NCBI GenBank assembly: GCA_037128705.1
Contig: JBAXVX010000035.1
Span: 1-30,453, forward strand
DNA from: CAIVAT01 sp037128705
GTDB taxonomy: Bacteria > Bacteroidota > Bacteroidia > Bacteroidales > FEN-979
Reading direction: 5' to 3'
Length of the DNA stretch: 30,453 nucleotides
Shown here: positions 1-6,500 of the stretch, in pieces
Layout: each line of letters opens with the position of its first letter
Position numbering within the stretch: the stretch's first letter is position 1
Translations under genes and position numbers: made by a program
The notes under the pieces: model-generated
The model's database searches: none
The model's input: the letters and a program-made list of their open reading frames with translations, nothing else
Told to the model about the DNA's origin: nothing

Positions 1-1
1 G

Positions 2-47
2 GGGGTGGTTAATTTACACCGGCCTGTGGGTGGTCAATATGACCGGT
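2..47. repeat. Imperfect tandem repeat resembling an IS21-type element end
   Basis: Two similar units of about 20 bp (3-22 and 28-46) start 25 bp apart. Both begin GGGTGGT and end ACCGG. Tandem short repeats near a terminus are typical of IS21-family ends, and the window edge cuts the sequence here. No transposase gene is present in the window, so this is either the tip of an element lying to the left or a solo remnant. Only the repeat itself is seen directly. Confidence 0.35.
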
Positions 48-323
48 TTTTCCAGGTAATTATCTTTTCTAAATTTATTTAAATCTCAGGATGGATAACC
101 GAATCTGTTATCCCCAGTTTGTTTTTCAGAACAGAACTCCCCATTTCGTAAAAAAGGGGATCCTTTAGAGTCTTACCGTAAAGGGTCTCATATGATCTTT
201 GGTATGGCATAATTGAAACTATAAAACGGCAATAAGGTCACTTTACTGCCAAAAAATAGTTTTTTTGTGTTATTGTTATAAAAATCTTTTCATAAGACAG
301 TTTACATATAACGAAACATATTG
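48..323. other. AT-rich intergenic stretch without a gene
   Basis: No convincing coding region on either strand. The minus-strand open frame here (238-426) is low in complexity and runs into the toxin gene. The stretch leads into the promoter of the toxin-antitoxin pair. Confidence 0.5.
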
Positions 324-331
324 TATCTTTG
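324..331 (+). promoter_or_regulatory. Probable -7 element of the HigBA-type operon
   Basis: TATCTTTG matches the Bacteroidota TAnnTTTG -7 box and ends 20 nt before the toxin ATG. The -33 position (about 300-303) reads GTTT, a poor match, so the promoter may be weak or activator-dependent. ACATAT occurs at 304-309 and 316-321, just upstream, and could be part of an autoregulatory operator. Confidence 0.45.
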
Positions 332-351
332 CCTGACAAAAAAACGAAAGG

Positions 352-711
352 ATGGATAAGCTTTTTAACATCGAGTTTTTGGAAGGGGCATTTGAATTTC
401 TTAGAAACCTCGATAAAAAGCATCACGAAAAAATCTTATTCAATATTCGTAAGGTTCAGATTGAACAAGATCCTGAACTGTTCTCAAAGCTTAAAGACGA
501 TATTTGGGAATTTAGAACACATTACCAAGGGTTGAAATATCGCTTACTTGCTTTTTGGGACAAAACTGATTCAGATAACACCTTGGTAGTGGCGACTCAC
601 GGAATTATAAAAAAGCGTAGTAAGGTTCCGGAAAATGAAATTCAAAAAGCAAAACAACTAAGGATGAAATATTTTGAGGATAAAGAAAAATATAAAAAGA
701 AAAAGAGATGA
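352..711 (+). CDS. higB: RelE/HigB-like toxin (phage Gp49-like family)
   Basis: This 119-residue protein resembles RelE-superfamily mRNA interferases of the HigB/Gp49-like type, which cut mRNA on the ribosome. Family features seen are a helical N-terminus (residues about 8-40), the core strand WEFR at 52-55, YR at 63-64, and the late segment THGIIKK (82-88) followed by a lysine-rich C-terminal helix. The stop overlaps the start of the downstream XRE antitoxin by 4 nt, giving the toxin-first order typical of higBA. The ATG at 352 is directly preceded by AAAGG, too close for a normal Shine-Dalgarno. The frame at 329 is a shadow. Family confidence is high. Toxicity is inferred from homology. Confidence 0.85.
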   Translation: MDKLFNIEFLEGAFEFLRNLDKKHHEKILFNIRKVQIEQDPELFSKLKDDIWEFRTHYQGLKYRLLAFWDKTDSDNTLVVATHGIIKKRSKVPENEIQKAKQLRMKYFEDKEKYKKKKR

Positions 712-1022
712 AAACCTACACATTAGACGAAGTTCAAGATAATCTAATTGGAAAAATCGGTACTCCCGACCGGGATCGATTTGAATATGAGTTGCAAATG
801 GACTTGATCGGAAAAGCAATAAAACAGACACGTCAAGAGCGTAAATTGACGCAAGAAGATTTAGGTAAACTCATCGGCGTTCAAAAGGCTCAAATTTCAA
901 GAATTGAAAGTAATGCAAGTAATGTTACTATTGACACATTGATGAGAGTATTTGGTGCATTACAGGCTCATGTAAAATTACAAATAGAATTACCGCATCT
1001 AAAAATTAGTGTAGGCCAATAA
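708..1022 (+). CDS. higA: XRE-family antitoxin (HigA-like)
   Basis: This 104-residue protein has a Cro/C1-type helix-turn-helix at residues about 35-90, with the patterns KLTQEDLGKLIGV and QISRIES. It would neutralise the upstream HigB-like toxin and repress the shared promoter. The N-terminal 30 residues form an extension often seen in antitoxins paired with Gp49-like toxins. ATG overlaps the toxin TGA (ATGA), so the two are translationally coupled. A short hairpin and T-tract follow at 1053-1072. Antitoxin assignment rests on fold and position, and autorepression is inferred. Confidence 0.85.
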   Translation: MKTYTLDEVQDNLIGKIGTPDRDRFEYELQMDLIGKAIKQTRQERKLTQEDLGKLIGVQKAQISRIESNASNVTIDTLMRVFGALQAHVKLQIELPHLKISVGQ

Positions 1023-1052
1023 CTACCGCACATAACGAGCCTTCATCCTCAG

Positions 1053-1072
1053 GGTTCGGGGAACCTTTTTTT
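1053..1072 (+). terminator. Hairpin terminator after the toxin-antitoxin operon
   Basis: GGTTC (1053-1057), loop GGG, GAACC (1061-1065), then a run of seven T. The stem is only 5 bp. It lies 31 nt after the antitoxin stop and just before the convergent VRR-NUC gene, where a terminator is expected. Confidence 0.6.
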
Positions 1073-1081
1073 GATTTTTTT

Positions 1082-1549
1082 TTAATACCGCGCCATATAC
1101 CATTCGTAGAACTCTTCGAATTTGTGGATGATCAGGTATATGCCACCGGCTTTTTCAATCCGGGCCTGATATCTCTTCTGGGCTTCACTTTGCCGGTCCT
1201 TAACCCACTTGACCTCAATCATTACTGTCAAACCTTTTATTGTTGCAGAAATATCGGCTGTACCGACTTCCATACTGGATTTGATGTATTTGCAGGAGCC
1301 AATCTGCCTTTTATTTCCCAGGATGTCGGTATAGGTTACCCTTTGGTCGACCATTCTGCCTGTTACTTTAATGTTTGCCGCGTGGTAGCCCTTCAGTTTG
1401 ATGAATGTGATTATGGCTTTGGTTAATGAGTTTGCAGAGTTGACGGATATTTTTCCGAGGTTTTCCAATGCGCCCGGGGGCGTGTTCGGATATCTGTCAA
1501 AAAGATCCTGCCGGATCATTTCGTTGAGTTTTTTGATGTGCTTGTCCAT
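1082..1549 (-). CDS. VRR-NUC domain endonuclease
   Basis: This 155-residue protein has the PD-(D/E)XK-type VRR-NUC core in its second half: GTAD around residue 99, IEVKW at 111-115 (E112, K114), Q124 in SEAQKRYQ, then the strand GGIYLII. D99, E112, K114 and Q124 fit the metal and catalytic residues of this family, which includes phage nucleases and Holliday-junction or flap nucleases. The N-terminal 80 residues are not a domain I recognise. It lies downstream of the primase-helicase on the same strand but after a 389-bp A/C-rich gap, so it may have its own promoter. A role in processing replication or recombination intermediates of the element is inferred. Confidence 0.8.
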   Translation of the reverse strand: MDKHIKKLNEMIRQDLFDRYPNTPPGALENLGKISVNSANSLTKAIITFIKLKGYHAANIKVTGRMVDQRVTYTDILGNKRQIGSCKYIKSSMEVGTADISATIKGLTVMIEVKWVKDRQSEAQKRYQARIEKAGGIYLIIHKFEEFYEWYMARY

Positions 1550-1938
1550 TCAAAACATTTTAAACTAACAAAAAAACCATTTGTTTGCGTTTAACGATTT
1601 GATATAATGTGCTTTAAGACCAAAAAAACAAAAAAACAAAAACATTGCCTCCAAACTATTAATACATGCGGATACATATATTATATTTTCTCTTATTTAT
1701 ATATTTTGTTTAATTGTTTAGAAAGTAATAGAATAGTAATAAAAACAGGGGCTTCCGAACAAACAAATCGATAAACAAAAGTCAAACAAACGTGATTTTG
1801 TTTGGAAGGCCATACAAAAAAACAAACAAAACAGACTTTTACAAACCGGCGAAAATTTTGGATTATTAAAGTCCAAACAAAAAAACAAACAAACAGAAGT
1901 TATCAAACCGGAGAAGGGGCTCATTTTTGAATCCGTTT
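1550..1938. repeat. A/C-rich intergenic region with repeated ACAAACAAA motifs
   Basis: This 389-bp gap between two minus-strand genes is dominated on the + strand by runs of A broken by single C (ACAAAAAAACAAACAAA and variants). Two units of about 40 bp (1814-1853 and 1877-1915) share a long A/C tract followed by CAAACCGG(C/A)GAA, 62-63 bp apart. Further tracts lie at 1569-1580, 1619-1645 and 1758-1793. The minus-strand open frame inside (1718-1924) is only the T/G complement of these repeats and looks non-coding. The stretch is a candidate origin or regulatory region next to the primase-helicase gene. That role is inferred. Confidence 0.6.
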
Positions 1939-4080
1939 TTAAAATGGCAAAATATTGGTGGTTGAAATGTCTTTGGTAAACAATTCTCTTTTGAACAGAT
2001 ATGGCCTGCCTTGCTTGCGTGGTTCATTGACAAACGGGCTGTAGTTTATCGATGCCTGCGATGGAGAGAGGTTGTATTCGTTTTTAAGTACGGTGCGTAT
2101 GTAGGACAAATCGACCCTGGCATCGCGTTCAAAGAATTTGTGTTTGATGGCTTTGACATCAGCCAGAAAACTGTCCTGATCTGTCAGCTCATTCAAGAAA
2201 AGATCTTCGACCAGAATATGGATCGCCCTGTAAAGGCCTGATTTAGATTCGTTTTTGACATCAATCAATGAGCTGTTTGAGAGTTCTTTCGGGGTAAAAC
2301 CGCTCCGGTCGTGGGAAAAATCGACCGGGGGCAGTGTGGTCAGATGGTGAAGAAATGCCGGTATTTCAGCAAGCATGTCGGCTTCGATGTTGTGGTTCTC
2401 GATTGTGGGAACCCTGACCTTACGGATGAAAAACCTGATTTCCTCCTCATCAATCCGGGCGAACTTATCTTCGTTGTTCGATGTCAGGATTATTTTGCCA
2501 AAAAACGGCATGCGGTACTGGGTGATGAATTTTTGATTTACCGAGATGAATTTTTGCGTAGCCAGGGCTTTGATCTTTTCGACCGTGATTGCCTTCTCGA
2601 TCAAGGTTTCTTCGACTGCAATGATGTTGCTGCTTGCATAGGTAGAATTGAACCCATTGATCAGATCGTCGGGAGAAATGTTGGCCATGTTGTCGCCAAA
2701 TACCATGTTGAGCCAGTTCAGAAAGGTGGTTTTACCCGTCTGCCGTTCCTTACTCACCATGACCAGGATTGGCATCAGGCGCTCTGGATGCAGGTACAGG
2801 ATTTGGAGATACCTGATGCCCAGTTCATACTGCTCACCGAAAATATGACGGATCAATACTTCGGTCCAGTCCCATGCGCCCGGTGATGGCTGATGCGGAA
2901 AGGGGCGGTAGAGATTATGGCAATTGTTGACTACCGGTGAATAATTAAGATTATCAGGTACAATGGTAAAATCATCGTACTTTTTAATTTTATCGAGTAT
3001 GGATTTGCCGTAATCCTGTACAATTGCATCTTTCTGCCAGAGTTTTAGTTCTGTCCTGTCAATGCCGAACCGGTCGGTTTTAGAGATGGTTTTGAAGTAG
3101 TTGATGCCGATCCGGATATATTTATCGGATTCATTGAGGTATTTGACCAGGATCCACAAAATAGCCGGTTGATAAATGCCTTTAAACCTCAACAGGACCA
3201 GAATCTGGAATGGCGTATAGTAACATTCGTTTTTAAACGGGGTGGCAGATGAGCTGAAAACATACAAAGCGTTGTGTTTTTTACCCCAGGTTGCTGAATG
3301 ATCGTTGCCTTCTTTCCCTGGCCGCTGCCAATATTCAATGCCCTCCTTTTCGTCGAAGCTGAGTCTTTTCCAACCATCATCCTCCAGGAGTTTTTTGGCA
3401 TAGGCCTGGCAGTTCCAGTTGAAATAGCTGACGGGGTCGGTGTTGTGGAAGTTTGTTGAAAATGTGGGGATTTGGGGATTTGAGGATGTGGAAATTTGGG
3501 GATTTGAGGATTTGAGGATTTGGGGATTTGGGGATTGATTGAAGGTTTTGGCGAGGTTGATGAGGTAGTTTCGCTGATCGAATGTGATGGTTGGTATGGA
3601 GAGTATGGAGCCGGAGACCATGGTGTAGTTCGGAGAGGGAAAAATTACCGTATAGCCTCCTTCACCCCGGGTTTCGATCATTGATTCGCCATCGGACCAG
3701 TTGGCAAGTTTCCGATTGCCTTCAAAGGAATCGGCTTCATACCGGTATATGATGTGATAGCCTCCACGGGGGGAACGTTCGATGGGGGGATTGCAGGTGG
3801 AAAGGATATAAGCCACTCCATCGTCGGCAATGAACTGGTTGAATATTGAATCAATGTCTTTGTTGTGGGCATCAAAGTCAATCACTTCAAAACCTCCGGA
3901 TACCGCCCCGGAAATTATGGCCAGTCCCCAGGCATCGGAAAAAACACGGTCACATTCAGCAACTTCGAGGGGGATTCGTTGAAAAATTTCCCATTTGAAT
4001 GTTGCGCGTTTATCTTTACTGACCGGGATTACTGACAAATTTGCGAGCAGATAGTCTTCTGCAATATCTTTCATGGCCAT
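1939..4080 (-). CDS. Primase-polymerase / SF3 helicase replication protein
   Basis: This 713-residue protein joins two replication domains. The N-terminal prim-pol domain (AEP superfamily, residues about 5-170) shows VIDFD with D68 and D70, GGYHI with H109, and GEGGYTV near 140. The C-terminal part has an SF3/D5-like helicase: Walker A RQTGKTT near 443-449, Walker B IIAVEE near 486-491, sensor-like ILTSNN near 531-536. It would unwind and prime DNA for replication of the element. Residues about 182-206 are a low-complexity linker (NPQ, SS, NPQ units) encoded by 9-bp DNA repeats, between the two enzyme domains. The start has two in-frame ATGs (4080, 4074). Spacing to the upstream small gene is 19 nt, consistent with one operon. 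Confidence 0.88.
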   Translation of the reverse strand: MAMKDIAEDYLLANLSVIPVSKDKRATFKWEIFQRIPLEVAECDRVFSDAWGLAIISGAVSGGFEVIDFDAHNKDIDSIFNQFIADDGVAYILSTCNPPIERSPRGGYHIIYRYEADSFEGNRKLANWSDGESMIETRGEGGYTVIFPSPNYTMVSGSILSIPTITFDQRNYLINLAKTFNQSPNPQILKSSNPQISTSSNPQIPTFSTNFHNTDPVSYFNWNCQAYAKKLLEDDGWKRLSFDEKEGIEYWQRPGKEGNDHSATWGKKHNALYVFSSSATPFKNECYYTPFQILVLLRFKGIYQPAILWILVKYLNESDKYIRIGINYFKTISKTDRFGIDRTELKLWQKDAIVQDYGKSILDKIKKYDDFTIVPDNLNYSPVVNNCHNLYRPFPHQPSPGAWDWTEVLIRHIFGEQYELGIRYLQILYLHPERLMPILVMVSKERQTGKTTFLNWLNMVFGDNMANISPDDLINGFNSTYASSNIIAVEETLIEKAITVEKIKALATQKFISVNQKFITQYRMPFFGKIILTSNNEDKFARIDEEEIRFFIRKVRVPTIENHNIEADMLAEIPAFLHHLTTLPPVDFSHDRSGFTPKELSNSSLIDVKNESKSGLYRAIHILVEDLFLNELTDQDSFLADVKAIKHKFFERDARVDLSYIRTVLKNEYNLSPSQASINYSPFVNEPRKQGRPYLFKRELFTKDISTTNILPF
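3463..3537. repeat. 9-bp repeat tract inside the primase-helicase gene
   Basis: On the + strand the tract consists of variants of GGATTTGGG and GGATTTGAG. Because the period is 9 bp, the reading frame is kept and a Pro/Asn/Gln/Ser linker is encoded. A 17-base segment (3484-3500) recurs exactly at 6482-6498 in the gap upstream of recT. The + strand has several GGGG runs. Confidence 0.8.
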
Positions 4081-4099
4081 GGCTGGGATATTAACATTG

Positions 4100-4390
4100 T
4101 CACTCCTGGTCTTTTTTGAATTGCTGGTACAATTGGCTGGTAGTATAATAATCTGTTGCCCTGCGCTTATGACTTACGGTATTGTACCAGGTTGATTCCT
4201 GAAATTGCCGCCATCCAAATGAATCGAGCCATTCGGCAAAGGCCGTGGCTTCTTGTTTGGTGAAGCGTTCCATGAGGCCGGCGATTGAATTAAAAAATGG
4301 TTTATCGAAATCAGGATGGGGATTGCTGGTTATTTCTTCGCAATTACCTATTTCGAATTCCCGGATCAGAAAGTCTTTTGCTGGAGCCAT
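4100..4390 (-). CDS. Small hypothetical protein of the replication operon
   Basis: This 96-residue soluble protein has no domain I recognise. It is rich in aromatic and charged residues, with a helix-forming middle (AGLMERFTKQEATAFAEW) and a Tyr/Gln-rich C-terminus, and has no signal peptide or membrane segment. It is packed between the SSB-tail protein (18 nt upstream) and the primase-helicase (19 nt downstream), so it is almost certainly translated with them. A role in replication or as an accessory to the primase is inferred only from position. Confidence 0.7.
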   Translation of the reverse strand: MAPAKDFLIREFEIGNCEEITSNPHPDFDKPFFNSIAGLMERFTKQEATAFAEWLDSFGWRQFQESTWYNTVSHKRRATDYYTTSQLYQQFKKDQE

Positions 4391-4408
4391 TTTTTTAAGG
4401 GATCATGT

Positions 4409-4747
4409 TCAGAAGGGAAGATCGTTTATTGGTTCATCAAGCGGGCCCGGGCCGTCATCAGGAGGCGAGGGAGTTGACAGAGCAAGCGGCTGCGGATCGT
4501 TGAATGGATCGGCCTCAACGATAACGGCATCTTTTGGAATGTGCTTTTTGATTTTGCCTGCAACGTAATTTGATTTCAATTTCTCGCTGTACTTTACCCA
4601 CATGGCCACATCAAATTTTTCGGTGTGGCCGCAATGAGGGCACGTTGTCATTGCATTTCCTTTCCATTGCGGTTGTTGGGAACCTGCTACACGGTCGGTG
4701 TTTGGGAAGATGCTGATCTCTTCGGGTTTCATTTCATAAGTTGCCAT
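4409..4747 (-). CDS. Small protein with an SSB-like C-terminal tail
   Basis: This 112-residue protein has a compact N-terminal part (about 1-70) with a single CPHC motif and the segment PQWKG, then an acidic, Pro-rich, probably disordered tail ending EPINDLPF. Bacterial SSB proteins end in an acidic tip such as DDDIPF that recruits partner enzymes. The ending here matches the Asp/hydrophobic/Pro/Phe pattern. The first half recalls short phage proteins thought to bind single-stranded DNA, but I cannot confirm an OB fold. It lies directly downstream of recT and the MBL gene, where an SSB is often found. A phage-type ssDNA-binding protein is the best guess. Confidence 0.6.
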   Translation of the reverse strand: MATYEMKPEEISIFPNTDRVAGSQQPQWKGNAMTTCPHCGHTEKFDVAMWVKYSEKLKSNYVAGKIKKHIPKDAVIVEADPFNDPQPLALSTPSPPDDGPGPLDEPINDLPF

Positions 4748-4760
4748 AATTTCTGATTTT

Positions 4761-4817
4761 AGATTTACGATTTACGAATTACGATTTGACGTGACGCGTG
4801 ACGCGTGACACGTGACG
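4761..4817. repeat. Short-period tandem repeats (GATTTACG and TGACGCG units)
   Basis: The 74-bp gap between the MBL gene and the SSB-tail gene is almost wholly repeats. First come variants of an 8-bp unit (GATTTACG, 4761-4787), then 7-bp units reading TGACGCG, TGACGCG, TGACACG, TGACG (4788-4817). The second part contains the palindromes ACGCGT and CACGTG. The gap lies in the 5' leader of the SSB-tail gene. Its function is unknown. Confidence 0.8.
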
Positions 4818-4821
4818 AATT

Positions 4822-5520
4822 TTAGAATGGATATTTTGATAGATAAATTTCAAGTCCTTTGTCGGCGATCGAGACGGAGGCGTTTGGGGCGACTGTTTGT
4901 ACTGATTTTGCAAACATTTCAGCATCTGAATTTCTACTACTCAGGTGCAGCAATACAATGTTTCTGATGTGCCTCCTGTCATTTGCCTGCAGGAAACCAA
5001 GGCAGGTATCGATGCTCATGTGCCGGCCGACTGCCCGGTCGCTTGTAAGCATGGCATCATCATAATTGGCTTCGATCAGAATGTGGTTTAATTCGATAAA
5101 CCTATTGGGGATGTAGGCTGCATCGGTTGCAAAGAAGATTGCACCAGCAAAAGGATGATGGATGAGAAATCCAACTGTTGGAACACTATGCGGGACCGGA
5201 AAACATTTGATGTTGAATGATCCGAGGGAAAAAAGATTATCAAAGAACCGGAAAACCCTGTGGCCAGACAAACCTGCTTCAGCGATCGTTTCTTTTGAGG
5301 CGAATATATTGATACCCGCTTTCAGGTAATCCATGGCATATTTGCAGTGATCGCCATGAGCATGGCTGATCAGGCACCCGACCACTTTGCTCAGGTCATA
5401 GTTCAGGGCTTTTTTTAACTCCGGGAGGCGGATGCCTGCTTCGATAATCAAGCATTCAGCATCCGACTCCAAGAGATAGCAGTTTCCAGCGCTTTCGCTA
5501 CCCAGGACCTTGAGTGTCAT
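4822..5520 (-). CDS. MBL-fold metallo-hydrolase (YycJ/WalJ-like)
   Basis: This 232-residue protein has the full metallo-beta-lactamase metal-binding set: HAHGDH at 53-58 (H53, H55, D57, H58), a His in PVPHSVPTVG near 110, Asp in FATDAAY near 132, and HLSSRNSD near 193. The opening LGSESAGNCYLL and the HLSSRNSD motif resemble YycJ/WalJ-type proteins, for which DNA exonuclease activity has been reported. The ATG overlaps the recT stop by one base (TGATG), so it is translationally coupled to RecT. No RecE, lambda-exonuclease or YqaJ homologue is present, so this enzyme is a good candidate for the nuclease partner of RecT. That pairing is inferred. Confidence 0.82.
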   Translation of the reverse strand: MTLKVLGSESAGNCYLLESDAECLIIEAGIRLPELKKALNYDLSKVVGCLISHAHGDHCKYAMDYLKAGINIFASKETIAEAGLSGHRVFRFFDNLFSLGSFNIKCFPVPHSVPTVGFLIHHPFAGAIFFATDAAYIPNRFIELNHILIEANYDDAMLTSDRAVGRHMSIDTCLGFLQANDRRHIRNIVLLHLSSRNSDAEMFAKSVQTVAPNASVSIADKGLEIYLSKYPF

Positions 5521-6449
5521 CAGAATCCGGGGACTTTAAGTGATGGCTGAACTTTAGGGCCGGGTGCATTTGGTGAGGGTTCTCCTTGCCATTCCCGTTT
5601 CTTTTCAGGGTTGGAATGTGGGGTTGCAGCAGGAGGATCGACCACATCAACTGCAGTCTGAATGGGCTCATCATCGGGAATGTCGATGATTGCACCCTGG
5701 TTGGCTCCGGCTTCGATTTCAGCTTTCGCCCTGCCAATACGGCCATCCTCGCCGGGTTCCATGAGGACTGAATCGTCGCTTGCTGCAATCAGAAGTTTGC
5801 ATGCCCGATTAATGACCGTCTTTTTGGCCATTTCGCCGGGGAAGTTCTTATGAGCCGGACTCTGACCTTTGGTGGGACCTTGCTCCCATGATTTTTGAAT
5901 CTGGGCCATGGTCATGATCTCGGTATTCACACCCCCGTCATCGAAGGTGACCACGGCATAGGCTCCGATAATCTTGGCATCATCCAGGTTTTCCATCCTC
6001 TGCGCATGAGAGGTAATTTTCTTCATACCGGTCGTTGTGTCGATGGCATATTCAAACACATCGCCTTTGTAGATCACCCCGGCATAGATGTTCTTCATCG
6101 CACTGTATCTGCGTGCCAGGGCAATACTGCCTGCATACTCCCTTTGCAACGTAAGTTTGTCGCCATACACGATGAAACTACACTGGCGCTTTGCCGGATT
6201 TAAACCCTGTACGACCATGTTGAACAAAGAGTTTGCTACTGAATCGGGTGTGGATGTTTTCAACACCGGCAGGTTTGCCTTGTCTTTCATGTCCTGCAGG
6301 ATGAGCCACGCTGAGCGGAGCGCATTTTCGGCACTGTAATCGGGAGGAAGCGCAATGCCACCGATTTCTTTGAGACTGTTGACCTTGGTCAACACTTTTT
6401 CGACCATGGGAGGTTCGAATTTCTTTAGTGTGGTTGGTTCTGTTGACAT
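5520..6449 (-). CDS. recT: RecT-family single-strand annealing protein
   Basis: This 309-residue protein matches RecT over residues about 25-225. Typical segments are SVANSLFNMVVQGLNPAKRQCSF, KLTLQREYAGSIALARR, and the late MAKKTVINRACKLL helix. RecT anneals complementary single strands during phage recombination. The C-terminal 80 residues are acidic and then Pro-rich, probably disordered, and may contact partner proteins. It sits between an SbcC-like ATPase (51-nt repeat-filled gap upstream) and an overlapping MBL-fold hydrolase downstream. The length is normal for the family, and the ATG at 6449 is the only good start. Confidence 0.92.
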   Translation of the reverse strand: MSTEPTTLKKFEPPMVEKVLTKVNSLKEIGGIALPPDYSAENALRSAWLILQDMKDKANLPVLKTSTPDSVANSLFNMVVQGLNPAKRQCSFIVYGDKLTLQREYAGSIALARRYSAMKNIYAGVIYKGDVFEYAIDTTTGMKKITSHAQRMENLDDAKIIGAYAVVTFDDGGVNTEIMTMAQIQKSWEQGPTKGQSPAHKNFPGEMAKKTVINRACKLLIAASDDSVLMEPGEDGRIGRAKAEIEAGANQGAIIDIPDDEPIQTAVDVVDPPAATPHSNPEKKREWQGEPSPNAPGPKVQPSLKVPGF

Positions 6450-6458
6450 AATTGAGTG

Positions 6459-6498
6459 AATTTGAGAATTTGAGAATTTGGGGATGTGGAAATTTGGG
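6459..6498. repeat. 9-bp repeat tract in the gap upstream of recT
   Basis: GAATTTGA-type units are followed by GGGGATGTGGAAATTTGGG. The last 17 bases (6482-6498) are identical to 3484-3500 inside the primase gene. The tract fills most of the 51-bp gap between the SbcC-like gene and recT. Confidence 0.75.
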
Positions 6499-6500
6499 AA

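Noticed and set aside
1718..1924. Minus-strand frame rich in Phe, Leu and Cys
   Set aside because: It is the complement of the A/C repeats, with no domain character, no plausible start signal and strong composition bias.
2311..2886. Long + strand frame of 191 codons inside the primase gene
   Set aside because: Antisense shadow of the helicase domain, whose Walker motifs are clear on the other strand.
3463..3537. Possible CRISPR array
   Set aside because: Repeats are 9 bp without spacers, and no cas genes are present.
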